Positions 24,500 to 32,943 of a stretch of DNA of 47,633 nucleotides are shown here, one piece after another (position 1 is the first letter of the stretch; each line of letters opens with the position of its first letter). A program made the position numbers and the translations under genes. The notes beneath the pieces are model-generated. The model ran no database searches, had not been told where the DNA came from, and saw nothing but the letters and a program-made list of their open reading frames with translations. This stretch comes from Enterococcus gallinarum NBRC 100675 (lineage in GTDB: Bacteria > Bacillota > Bacilli > Lactobacillales > Enterococcaceae): positions 1 to 47,633 of the forward strand of contig NZ_BCQE01000030.1 of assembly GCF_001544275.1 (NCBI RefSeq), in the 5' to 3' direction.

Positions 24500-24907
24500 T
24501 CATTCATCTTCTAAATCTATTGGATTTGCTTCCAAATATTCATTTACATGTATAATATTTTCTCTCCCTTTATTTACCAAAGAACTATCTTCTCCTAAAA
24601 ATTGATTATTAACAAAGCCTATAACCATTGGCATATTCATTCCTGCATATAGTTCTATTTCTTTTCCTTCTAAAATTAATTGAGAAACAACATTGCAAGG
24701 AGTGCCTCCCATTAGATCAGCCAGAACTGTAACTTTTTTCAAACCATTAATTGTTTTTTCGAAATTTACTCGAAAATCTTTTGCTGACTCTTCAGGTAAT
24801 AACCCTACAGTATAAATATCTTTTTGTACTCCCATGATCATATCAACACTTCTCTTTAACTCTTCACAAAATCGTCCATGACTAATTAAAACTAAATGCC
24901 TCGCCAT
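24500..24907 (-). CDS. PTS mannose-family subunit IIA
   Basis: The 135-aa protein begins MARHLVLISHGRFCEELKRSVDMIMG; the His of SHG is the site phosphorylated by HPr. TVLADLMGGTPCNVV is the second family motif. It is cytosolic. GAGGTGAAAAG precedes the ATG. It lies between IIB and the beta-helix gene and passes phosphate to IIB. Confidence 0.92.
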   Translation of the reverse strand: MARHLVLISHGRFCEELKRSVDMIMGVQKDIYTVGLLPEESAKDFRVNFEKTINGLKKVTVLADLMGGTPCNVVSQLILEGKEIELYAGMNMPMVIGFVNNQFLGEDSSLVNKGRENIIHVNEYLEANPIDLEDE

Positions 24908-24929
24908 CTTTTCACCTCCTCGTATATTA

Positions 24930-25409
24930 TTATTTATTTAACAGAGACATAAAGTCATCTGCTTTGTCACTTGGAACCATTTGCGCAATTAAATGGACAC
25001 CTTTTTCATTTAATTGATTGAACGTTTCTACATCTTGATCGACAACATTAATTGATTTCGTAATTGATCGAGTCTCAGAAGTTTGTGACATATTTCCAAC
25101 ATTAATCTCTTTTATTGGAACGCCCAATTCTACCAATTTTAATAATCGATCAGGTTTTCGTGCAATAATCAGTAAACGTTGTGAATCATATTTTCCTGCT
25201 AAAATGTTTTGCGCCGCTTTTTCAATCGGCAAAATACTTAGTTTCACCCCTGCTGGGGTAGCCAATTTCAATCCGCTTTTTTCAATATCATTTTGAGCCA
25301 CTTCATCATCCACAACCATAATTCGAGAAATATTCAATTTGGTTGTCCATAAATTGGCTACCTGTCCGTGAATTAAACGTCCATCAATTCTTACTCCAAT
25401 AATACTCAT
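24930..25409 (-). CDS. PTS mannose-family subunit IIB
   Basis: The 159-aa protein contains RIDGRLIHGQVANLWTTKL; the His of IHGQV is the phosphorylation site of the IIB Man family. VVDDEVAQND and LLIIARKPD follow as expected. Its start lies 4 bp after the beta-galactosidase stop (25413), so the two are translationally close. It transfers phosphate to the incoming sugar. Confidence 0.93.
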   Translation of the reverse strand: MSIIGVRIDGRLIHGQVANLWTTKLNISRIMVVDDEVAQNDIEKSGLKLATPAGVKLSILPIEKAAQNILAGKYDSQRLLIIARKPDRLLKLVELGVPIKEINVGNMSQTSETRSITKSINVVDQDVETFNQLNEKGVHLIAQMVPSDKADDFMSLLNK

Positions 25410-25412
25410 TGT

Positions 25413-27191
25413 TCATCCCTCTTTCATTTCTTTATATAATGGTGCTTTTAATAAATTGATTTCTGGTTCATAGGTACCTTCTGTCTCAAAAATAACAATT
25501 TCATTCTTACCAACTTTTAGAAAGCCGCTAGAGATGTACAGTGAAAGCGTTGGACCTACTTCCCAAAAACGACCTATATTGGTCTGATTAACAAAGACAA
25601 TTCCTTTACCAAATTTCCTTAAATCAATAAAACAATCACCGATATCCTCTAAAAGAAACTCATATCGATAAAAGCTTGGGTGTTGGGGCTGCCATCCTTT
25701 TGAATAATCCACAGTTTTACAATTTTCCAAAGGTAATGAATACTGTTGCCAATTTGTAATAAAATGTAAGTCTGCCATTACTCCCGTTCTAATTCCTTTT
25801 TTTTGCGTTTCCGCAAAGAGTTTATGTCCATAATTGACACGTCCCATATTTTCAATCAAAATATCCACTTGATTGATTTCTTCTGTCATACTAACTTGTA
25901 TATCTTCACCTATTTCTGTTTGATATTGGGTAGCTTGTAATTTTTGATTCAAAAATAATTGGCTGCGATCTCTGCCATCAATTACCCGTAATCGTTCTTC
26001 CTCTGCATCCCTCTCTATCATTGTTCGGTAAAGTAGATAACCTGTATTTTGTCCCAACTCTTCCATTGTCTTTGGATACTTTGATTGAACCGGTTGACTA
26101 ATGGTATCTAAAGTCGCGAAAAGACTTACCTTATTCGTCAAAGAAATCTTTTTCTTTTCAATCGTGGGTTTAATGACAGGATCTAGCTGCTTAATCTCTG
26201 GATAATTATCATGAATCATTTTCCGCAATGCATAATATTTTTCTGTCGGATTCCCCTGCTCATCTAATGGTGCACCATAATCATAGGAAGTAATTTGCGG
26301 TAAATCAATCACTCCTCTTGCTGAACAACCATTCATAAACCCAAAATTCGTTCCTCCATGAAACATATATAAATTAATGCTTCCTTGTTCTAATACCTCT
26401 TTTACCGCTTCAGCGAGTTCCTGTGGATCTCGTTGAATAATTGGTTCTTTCCAACGATTAAACCAACCATCCCAAAATTCCATACACATCAGTGGCCAAT
26501 TTTTATCATATTCTTTAAAAAACTGCTTCATAGAGTTGAAGTTGTCTTTTGCTTTAGAACCAAAATTACCAGTAACCAAAATATTATCTTCAATCATGCT
26601 TCCCGCTCGTAAAGTAGCCCGCCACGGTCCATCTGAAGTGAAAAAAGGAACTGTCACTCCTCGCTTAATCATCAAATCTCTTATCGCACGCAAATATTCC
26701 TTTTCTTCCCCAAAAGATCCATACTCATTTTCAATTTGAATCATCAATATATTTCCCCCATTATTAAGTTGATGGGGAACAATCCTTTTCATCAAAACAT
26801 CATAATAATCTGCTACATGCTCCATATAAGCGGTTTCATTCCTTCGGATATGAATCGGTTCACGGAGTAGCCATGACGGAAACCCTCCAAATTCCCATTC
26901 AGCACAAATATAAGGCGATGGCCGCACAATAGCATATAATCCTAAGTCTTGAGCGATTGTCAAAAATCTCTCTAAATCCAATATCCCTTCAAAATGAAAC
27001 TCTCCTTTTTGAGGCTCATGTAAATTCCAAGGAACATATGTCTCTACTGTATTAAATCCTAGTGCTTTTAAATTATACAAAGAATGTTCCCAATCACATG
27101 GGGGAATCCGAAAATAATGAATTGCACCAGATAGTATTTTAAATGTTTTTCCATTTAATAAAAATTCTTCCTTTATTTCAAATGTAGTCAT
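25413..27191 (-). CDS. GH35 beta-galactosidase
   Basis: The 592-aa protein has the GH35 N-terminal barrel: FKILSGAIHYFRIPPCDWEHSLYNLKALGFNTVETYVPWNLHEP, the acid/base Glu156 in MIQIENEYGSFG and the nucleophile Glu in MCMEFWDGWFNRW, plus a C-terminal jelly-roll part. No signal peptide is present. It would remove terminal beta-galactose from imported oligosaccharide. It is the first gene of the minus-strand operon, with GAGGTGA before the ATG and a 21-bp palindrome in its promoter region. Confidence 0.93.
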   Translation of the reverse strand: MTTFEIKEEFLLNGKTFKILSGAIHYFRIPPCDWEHSLYNLKALGFNTVETYVPWNLHEPQKGEFHFEGILDLERFLTIAQDLGLYAIVRPSPYICAEWEFGGFPSWLLREPIHIRRNETAYMEHVADYYDVLMKRIVPHQLNNGGNILMIQIENEYGSFGEEKEYLRAIRDLMIKRGVTVPFFTSDGPWRATLRAGSMIEDNILVTGNFGSKAKDNFNSMKQFFKEYDKNWPLMCMEFWDGWFNRWKEPIIQRDPQELAEAVKEVLEQGSINLYMFHGGTNFGFMNGCSARGVIDLPQITSYDYGAPLDEQGNPTEKYYALRKMIHDNYPEIKQLDPVIKPTIEKKKISLTNKVSLFATLDTISQPVQSKYPKTMEELGQNTGYLLYRTMIERDAEEERLRVIDGRDRSQLFLNQKLQATQYQTEIGEDIQVSMTEEINQVDILIENMGRVNYGHKLFAETQKKGIRTGVMADLHFITNWQQYSLPLENCKTVDYSKGWQPQHPSFYRYEFLLEDIGDCFIDLRKFGKGIVFVNQTNIGRFWEVGPTLSLYISSGFLKVGKNEIVIFETEGTYEPEINLLKAPLYKEMKEG

Positions 27192-27214
27192 CTGTTACTT
27201 TTCACCTCAATACA

Positions 27215-27235
27215 TTAATATACTTAGTATATTAA
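27215..27235. promoter_or_regulatory. 21-bp palindromic operator in the divergent promoter region
   Basis: TTAATATAC-TTA-GTATATTAA (27215-27235) is a perfect palindrome. It overlaps the -10 region of the minus-strand promoter, whose -35 is TTGACT (27256-27251), so a bound repressor would block the glycan operon. A half-site-like AAGTATGTTAATATA follows near 27268. GntR-type binding is inferred. Confidence 0.6.
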
Positions 27236-27312
27236 GACTTTTGTATTAAAAGTCAACAATTTTTTTTAAGTATGTTAATATAGATGCGAGTAATTTAAAG
27301 GGGGAGCTTATA

Positions 27313-28014
27313 ATAAAACCGAAATATCTAGAAATCAAACAGAATCTAAAACAACAAATTGTAACCGGTCAATTTCATAATGGCGACCGATTCTATTCAG
27401 AATCAGAAATTATCAAAAAATATAATGTTAGTTCTATAACAGCAATTCGTGCGTTAAAAGAATTAGTTGCCGAGGGGTATATCGTACGTTATCAAGGAAT
27501 AGGAACTTTCGTTTCACGTGCAAGAAAAGAAAAAATAGTAAAATTTTCTGATATAGAAATATTTTCATTTGATAATGATAAAACACACGTCCTTTCGATT
27601 AAACGCGAAAATGATAAACAAATATTAGATACATTAAAATTATCAATTGATTCATATTATTATCAAATCGAACGAATTAGAGAAGCTAATGGAATACCTT
27701 ATATCTATCATAAATCTTATTTGCCAGAACAATATATAAATTCTAATTATCCAGAAATTAATTATTATAATTCTATTTACAAACGTTTAAAATCAGACTA
27801 CAACATTGATTTAAACGAAGAAAACTTTAGAGAAACAAACGAAATTTTATTTCCTGCTCCTAATAGTGTATGTAAACAACTAGAAATAAATGAATCTGAG
27901 CCTGTCGTTTTTCAAACCAGATTATCCTGCTTATCTGAAAATAATAAACCTATAGAATATGTTGAAAGTTATAAAAAATGGAATTTCTACAAGATTCAAC
28001 TCCTGTCTAATTAA
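27313..28014 (+). CDS. GntR-family repressor without a canonical start codon
   Basis: The frame reads (I)IKPKYLEIKQNLKQQIVTGQFHNGDRFYSESEIIKKYNVSSITAIRALKELVAEGYIVRYQGIGTFVSR, a complete GntR winged helix, followed by a UTRA-like effector domain ending KWNFYKIQLLSN, about 233 aa. No ATG, GTG or TTG exists in frame between the upstream stop at 27247 and the HTH; AAAGGGGGAG is followed 6 nt later by ATA (27313; also ATA at 27310). The start may be the rare ATA, or the ATG may have mutated. It is divergent from the PTS operon and probably represses it. Confidence 0.8.
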   Translation: MKPKYLEIKQNLKQQIVTGQFHNGDRFYSESEIIKKYNVSSITAIRALKELVAEGYIVRYQGIGTFVSRARKEKIVKFSDIEIFSFDNDKTHVLSIKRENDKQILDTLKLSIDSYYYQIERIREANGIPYIYHKSYLPEQYINSNYPEINYYNSIYKRLKSDYNIDLNEENFRETNEILFPAPNSVCKQLEINESEPVVFQTRLSCLSENNKPIEYVESYKKWNFYKIQLLSN

Positions 28015-28094
28015 CTACTACTGTATCTGATTCTACTCTGTTCGTTATAGTAATTTTTCATAATTAAACTATATTAAAAAATGAGGGTCTTACT

Positions 28095-29204
28095 ATGAAA
28101 CATATCTCAGTATTGATCAAACCGGCATCTTCTATTTGTAATCTTCGTTGCAGCTACTGCTTTTATGCCAATGTCAGTTCCTTGCGGGAAGTCCGCTCGT
28201 TTGGCAAAATGAAAGAAGAAGTAACAGATAAAATGATCGAAAATATTTATGCAGACTTAGAAGACGGTGATCAATTGACATTAGCGTTTCAAGGTGGAGA
28301 GCCAACGATGGCGGGCCTCAATTATTTTCGAAAAGTGACCCAACTAGTGGATCAACAGCAAAAGCAGGTACAGGTCCATTATGCGATTCAAACGAACGGG
28401 ACCATGATCAATGAAAAATGGTGTGCTTTTTTGAAAGAACATGATTTTTTGGTCGGTCTCTCGATCGATGGCCATCCGCTCTACCATGATCTGCATCGAG
28501 TTGATCCGAAAGGAAGAGGCACTTTTCAGCGGGTGCTACAAACAAAGCAGCTGTTTGACCACTTTGAGATTGACTACAATGTGCTTTGTGTTTTGACCAA
28601 TCCGTTGGCAAAAGAGGCTAAGAAAGTCTTTCGCTTTCTAAAAGAGCAACAAATTGATTTTGTCCAGTTTATTCCTTGTTTAGATGATTTAGATGCAAAA
28701 AAAAGAAATAGTTATGCCCTCACACCAAAACGTTTTGCAGGCTTTTACCATCACCTTTTACAACTATGGCTGCAAGAATTAGCGAGGGGACATTATTTAA
28801 GTATCAAGCTTTTTGATGATCTTTTGAATCTATTGATCAAGCGACAAGTCACTGCCTGCGGGATTTTAGGAAACTGCCAAGTGCAATATGTCATTGAAGC
28901 AGATGGTAGTGTTTATCCTTGTGATTTTTATGTGCTGGATGAGTATCGCATGGGGTATATTCAAGAACAGACCTTGCGTCAGTTATTTGAACAGGATATT
29001 GCAAAAACGTTTGTGTGTGAACACCCCGAAATAACAAAGAAATGTCTGAGTTGTCCGTTTCAAAAAATGTGTCGTGGCGGCTGCAAACGGATGAAAGATG
29101 CCATCTATGTGGATGGGAGCTACTGCGGCTATCAACAATTGTTGCAGGAGTTTGTGCCGCAGATCGATCGGATTTTAGGTTTGTTACAGGGGGTTAGAGT
29201 GTGA
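28095..29204 (+). CDS. Anaerobic sulfatase-maturating radical SAM enzyme
   Basis: The radical SAM motif is CNLRCSYCFY (about residues 14-23). GGEPTMAG is the S-adenosylmethionine-binding GGE motif. The C-terminal SPASM-type region holds the extra Cys ligands: CGILGNCQVQYVIEADGSVYPCDFYVLDEY and CLSCPFQKMCRGGCKR. The 369-aa length fits anSME. It oxidises the sulfatase active-site Cys to formylglycine without oxygen. It overlaps the exporter start by 4 bp. This three-gene block looks richer in GC than the PTS genes and may be a separate acquisition. Confidence 0.92.
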   Translation: MKHISVLIKPASSICNLRCSYCFYANVSSLREVRSFGKMKEEVTDKMIENIYADLEDGDQLTLAFQGGEPTMAGLNYFRKVTQLVDQQQKQVQVHYAIQTNGTMINEKWCAFLKEHDFLVGLSIDGHPLYHDLHRVDPKGRGTFQRVLQTKQLFDHFEIDYNVLCVLTNPLAKEAKKVFRFLKEQQIDFVQFIPCLDDLDAKKRNSYALTPKRFAGFYHHLLQLWLQELARGHYLSIKLFDDLLNLLIKRQVTACGILGNCQVQYVIEADGSVYPCDFYVLDEYRMGYIQEQTLRQLFEQDIAKTFVCEHPEITKKCLSCPFQKMCRGGCKRMKDAIYVDGSYCGYQQLLQEFVPQIDRILGLLQGVRV

Positions 29205-29977
29205 TTGGGATTATTTATTTTATCGTGATCGTGTTGGCAAATACAGTGGGTGCCGTTTCAGGCATGGGGGGCGGCGTTCTGATCAAACCCATTTTTGATT
29301 TTATCGGCGCCCATTCAGTTGCAGCCATCTCGTTTTATTCTGCCGTAGCCGTGTTTACCATGTCGCTGGTTTCGACCGCAAGACAGTTGGCTAGTGGACG
29401 TAAAATCAATTGGCAAATCGTCCTTTGGGTTTCAGGCGGCGCCGTCTTAGGAGGCACCTTGGGCAATGTCGCTTTTGATCACCTGCTGCTTTTATTTAAG
29501 AATGAAAATCAGGTACAAATGATTCAGATCTTTTTGACTGTTGTGACACTGCTGTTTGCTTTCTTTTATACCAAATACGATTGGCCCGGATTCCAACTGA
29601 AAAAAAACTCCTGGTATTGCTTCTGTGGTCTAGTCCTTGGTTTTCTAGCGAGTCTGCTGGGCATTGGCGGTGGACCGATCAATGTTTCTTTGCTGATGCT
29701 GATGTTTGCTTTGCCAATCAAAGAAGCGACAGTCTATTCGATTTGTACGATTTTTTTCTCTCAATTGGCGAAAATCGTGACGATCGCTGGGACCACTGGT
29801 TTTGGGTATTATGACTTGAGGATATTGTGGTTTGTGATTCCAGCCGCGATTGTTGGCGGTTTGTTAGGGGTAAAAGTCAGCACTGTCCTCTCACCAAAAA
29901 AAGTGACGCTGGTCTTCCAGACAGTCATCCTCTTGGTGCTAATCATCAATCTTTATAACGGCTATCAATTATTATAG
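29201..29977 (+). CDS. TauE/SafE (TSUP) family anion exporter
   Basis: The start is GTG overlapping the preceding stop. The 258-aa protein has eight or so hydrophobic segments and the TSUP pattern NTVGAVSGMGGGVLIKP near the start and GLVLGFLASLLGIGGGPINVSLLM in the middle, a duplicated half. It probably exports sulfite, sulfate or a sulfonate. Placement between two sulfatase-maturation genes suggests removal of sulfate released by the sulfatase. Confidence 0.88.
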   Translation: MIGIIYFIVIVLANTVGAVSGMGGGVLIKPIFDFIGAHSVAAISFYSAVAVFTMSLVSTARQLASGRKINWQIVLWVSGGAVLGGTLGNVAFDHLLLLFKNENQVQMIQIFLTVVTLLFAFFYTKYDWPGFQLKKNSWYCFCGLVLGFLASLLGIGGGPINVSLLMLMFALPIKEATVYSICTIFFSQLAKIVTIAGTTGFGYYDLRILWFVIPAAIVGGLLGVKVSTVLSPKKVTLVFQTVILLVLIINLYNGYQLL

Positions 29978-29993
29978 AAAGAAGGCAGATGGG

Positions 29994-30848
29994 ATGATCA
30001 AGATTCCTGCTGGAACTTATCGAATTGGCACGGATACAAAAGCTGGCTTTGAAGAGGACCAAGAAGGACCCAAGATTCAAGTAGAGCTGGCCTCTTTTGC
30101 CATCGATGAAACGACGGTTACCAATCAGATGTTCAAAGCATTTATTGGAGCTACAGGCTATGTGACGGAAGCAGAACGGTTTGGCTGGTCGTTTGTCTTT
30201 CATTATTTTCTTTCTGAAAGGACCAAACAGAGGAGCCGACTGGTCCCTAATATGAGTTGGTGGTATGCGGTTGCAGGAGCAGACTGGTGCCATCCTGAAG
30301 GACCGGATTCATCGATTGAGCAGCGGATGGATCATCCAGTCGTTCAGGTCTCGCGAAATGATGCATTGGCATTTTGTCGCTGGGCGGGCAAACGGCTACC
30401 TACAGAAGCGGAATGGGAGATTGCCGCAAAAGGTGGAACGGAATGTGATTTTTATCCTTGGGGGGATGATTTTTTGGCAGGAGGGAATTATCACTGCAAC
30501 ATCTGGCAAGGTGCATTTCCCAAAGAAAATACGAAGGCAGACGGCTTCGCCAATACAGCACCTGCACGGTTTTATGAGCCGAATGGGTATGGGCTTTACC
30601 AAGTCATTGGCAATGTGTGGGAATGGTGCAGCAATCCTGCAAGAATACCTTTGGAACAATTTCGTTCATTGGACAGCCAATTTTTTGAGCAACGATTTCA
30701 GCAAGTGGATGATGCGGTGTATGCGACACGGGGAGGTTCCTTCTTGTGTCATGAATCTTACTGCAAGCGTTATCGAATCGCAGCCCGTAATGGAAGCTCT
30801 GGCATGTCTGCGGCCAATAACTTAGGTTTTCGTTGTGCCAAAAGCTAG
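29994..30848 (+). CDS. Formylglycine-generating enzyme (FGE, SUMF1-type)
   Basis: The 284-aa protein opens IKIPAGTYRIGTD and has AKGGTECDFYPWGDDF, NVWEWC and the active-site block ATRGGSFLCHESYCKRYRIAARNGSS. The two Cys of CHESYC correspond to the redox/copper Cys pair of known FGEs (human CHRSYC). It oxidises the sulfatase Cys using oxygen. AAAGAAGGCAGATGGG precedes the ATG. It is the last gene of the plus-strand operon. Confidence 0.92.
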   Translation: MIKIPAGTYRIGTDTKAGFEEDQEGPKIQVELASFAIDETTVTNQMFKAFIGATGYVTEAERFGWSFVFHYFLSERTKQRSRLVPNMSWWYAVAGADWCHPEGPDSSIEQRMDHPVVQVSRNDALAFCRWAGKRLPTEAEWEIAAKGGTECDFYPWGDDFLAGGNYHCNIWQGAFPKENTKADGFANTAPARFYEPNGYGLYQVIGNVWEWCSNPARIPLEQFRSLDSQFFEQRFQQVDDAVYATRGGSFLCHESYCKRYRIAARNGSSGMSAANNLGFRCAKS

Positions 30849-30867
30849 CAGATTCTGTGAATAAGAA

Positions 30868-30963
30868 TAGAAAAACTATCTAAAACATCTTGATTATCTC
30901 GTTGCTGCTGTGTAGCAAGTCGTTTGAAAGGAACAATCAATGATCGCTTAGATAGTTTTTTTA
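30868..30963 (+). terminator. Terminator with a long loop after FGE gene
   Basis: AAAAACTATCTAA pairs with TTAGATAGTTTTTTTA. The loop is long and contains further pairing. It lies 20 bp after the FGE stop and ends the plus-strand sulfatase-maturation operon. Confidence 0.55.
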
Positions 30964-31006
30964 TTGCTGTCTTGATAGACACCGAAACAGAGCTTGGGTT
31001 GAGCGA

Positions 31007-31087
31007 TTAGTTCCATTCAGAAAGATAATTTCCTGAAAGATCATAAACTAGATTCAATGCCGTATGCCCCCGATTCAACCAAATCAT
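31007..31087 (-). CDS. Short 26-aa ORF following the broken secreted protein
   Basis: MIWLNRGHTALNLVYDLSGNYLSEWN is preceded by GAAGTGAGGTG at 5-6 nt, a good ribosome site. It is 30 bp downstream of the secreted-protein pseudogene on the same strand. It may be a truncated remnant of a partner protein. No family is recognised. Confidence 0.35.
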   Translation of the reverse strand: MIWLNRGHTALNLVYDLSGNYLSEWN

Positions 31088-31117
31088 TTTTTACACCTCA
31101 CTTCATAAATTTAAATT

Positions 31118-31513
31118 TTACATAGCTTTTTCTAGAATAATCATCCCATTTTCTTTCTGACAATAATATTCTTTGGCATTACATCCAGCATTTCCTTTAT
31201 TAATATGGGTAGACCTTCTTAATCCCGCTTCAGAAGAGATTAGCCCGGCTGTTGTTCCTAATAATTTACCTAAAACAGGTGTTAGGGAGGCAACAATACC
31301 AATTTGAGCTATTCTAGCACTTTGTTTATTATGAGCTTCTCCCATTTTCTTTAAGTCTTTTGTAGAATGAATTCATCTGAATGTGCATTTCGCTCGACTT
31401 ATTCCTGATCCTTCATAAAATGTTTCAGCATCAGATACAGAGAAAACTCCAACACTTAAAAAACCACTTAACAACAAAAAAACTGAAAAGACAACATACA
31501 ATTTCTTTTTCAT
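31118..31513 (-). pseudogene. Small secreted protein interrupted by an in-frame TGA
   Basis: From ATG 31513 the frame encodes a signal peptide (MKKKLYVVFSVFLLLSGFLSV, then SVSDAETF) and SGISRAKCTFR, then a single TGA, then continues in the same frame IHSTKDLKKMGEAHNKQSARIAQIGI...AGLISSEAGLRRS...GNAGCNAKEYYCQKENGMIILEKAM. Without the TGA it would be a small cysteine-containing exported peptide of about 130 aa, bacteriocin-like in build. The intact frame downstream suggests a recent nonsense mutation. Confidence 0.6.
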
Positions 31514-31721
31514 AAAACAGCCTCCTTAAGCATAAAATATATACTGCTCAATATTTTAAAGCGTTAGGAAATCGATTTCAATAATTCTTTCAAGAGTTAT
31601 AAAATTTTCTGATATTCTCTTTATTTCGTTAAACATATTATTTTCAAATGAATAAATTTATACAATTAAATAAAAGTCATTCAGATGAAAAGTATAATGT
31701 GATCGATCCTTTCGTAGACCA

Positions 31722-32088
31722 ATGATGCCAAAAGCGATCGTCGATGAATCTTTGAGTTATGACGAGCAATTAACAAGGGCTTACAAGACCTGCCAGCTCC
31801 TTCTCTATCACCTTAAACACAAGGACAGACAAAGCTTTTTCGATACGCCCAACTGCTTAGATCAACGCCTCCCACAATGGTTTTGCAAGAAGCTGACGTT
31901 TTTAAATAAAATTGGGGATTCAATATGCTTTAAAAATCAGGTATAGTAATGGTGCATTGGAAGAAACAAACAACAAGATAAAAGTGATAAAACGAGTAGC
32001 CTACGGCTATCAAAATTTCCACAACTTTCGAGCAAGGATTTACCTTATTCAAGGATTTGATTTTCCAAGTAAAACAAAAACCAGTTAA
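31722..32088 (+). pseudogene. ISL3-family transposase C-terminal remnant
   Basis: The first part reads SYDEQLTRAYKTCQLLLYHLKHKDRQSFF...RLPQWFCKKLTFLNK. After a frameshift near 31925 the typical ISL3 C-terminus continues: QYALKIRYSNGALEETNNKIKVIKRVAYGYQNFHNFRARIYLI, ending at 32088. The N-terminal two thirds are missing. A GTGTCAAAGAGC at about 32150 may be the old right terminal repeat. Confidence 0.75.
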
Positions 32089-32191
32089 GCACTCTGCCTA
32101 ACTGGCTATGACTAAATTTTCAGTTGTATCTTTTTCTGTCAACACTAAGTGTCAAAGAGCTTTTTTTGGATGGGAAATGATCGTGAATAAA

Positions 32192-32397
32192 AAACTGTAA
32201 ACCCTGGCAACGTTCTCCAAGTGAGCAAAGATCGAGATACAATAATCTGATCACCTCCTCTCCCACTATTGACTGGACGTATAAGGAAAAGGAGTGTTTA
32301 CTTTGGCTGTGTCAACTCGATATAGATACCTTTGAAACATTTGAAGTAGTTCTGAATAAAATTAAACATATCAATGACAAAAGGGTAAATCTATAAA
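32192..32397 (+). pseudogene. Remnant reading frame without a start
   Basis: An open frame with no initiation codon encodes CKPWQRSPSEQRSRYNNLI, then TIDWTYKEKECLLWLCQLDIDTFETFEVVLNKIKHINDKRVNL. It looks like the C-terminal end of a plasmid protein cut by the IS debris to its left. Family not recognised. Confidence 0.3.
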
Positions 32398-32524
32398 AGA
32401 TCCGCTCTTTTTTATTTTACTACTTCAGTCCTATTTAATTCAGGAATTTCAATTGATTATTTGTTTAAAAAATAGGTGTTCAGGGAGCAACTCTAAGGCG
32501 ATTTTGAACTGGTTCAATGCATAG

Positions 32525-32943
32525 TTATCTTGAATCGTCCTCTAAAAACGGCTGGTAATACTCATTTTTCACCATTTCAATCTCATTTTCTATTTTACTC
32601 TCTTTTTGGATCTTGCTGTTGTTTGAAGAATCTGAATTGGAAAAGTAATCGATATTAAACCACTTCTTTTCCTTTTTAATTTCGATATGTCGGACGTCCG
32701 GCCAAAATATTTGTTGATCATTGAGTACAAAATAATCTTCATAGGCTTCTCCGACAAACTTCCCTTCAATTGGATCTAAAAAGCGGCCAAATTCGTCTCT
32801 TGTATTCAGCTGGATAGACACTGCTTTGTTGTAGAGAAAAGACTCAGACAAAATCGTGTCAATCTCTTCTCTATTCATAAGATCGAGACCAGCAACTTCT
32901 TTCGTTGCCCAAGCTTCATTTTCTTTGATCCCTTTGACCAACT
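32525..32943 (-). CDS. YolD-like protein, exon 2 (3' of group II intron)
   Basis: Joined to exon 1 (35647-35554), this gives a 170-aa protein whose junction reads AYAMDELVKGIKENEAWATKE, an uninterrupted YolD-like family sequence. Exon 2 contributes the part with LDLMNREEIDTILSESFLYNKAVSIQLNTRDEFGRF...WPDVRHIEI, and an acidic-polar tail. YolD-like genes usually sit beside Y-family polymerases, as here beside umuC, and are thought to assist the SOS-linked polymerase. Expression now depends on intron splicing. Confidence 0.8.

Noticed and set aside
29946..30293. Minus-strand Cys/Arg-rich frame opposite FGE
   Set aside because: Shadow of the FGE gene with no promoter or ribosome site.
30265..30825. 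Second long plus-strand frame inside the FGE gene
   Set aside because: It is a +1 shadow; the FGE frame has clear family motifs throughout.
31370..31380. TGA as selenocysteine or programmed read-through in the small exported peptide
   Set aside because: No SECIS-like structure or selenoprotein family match is visible; a simple nonsense mutation is more likely.
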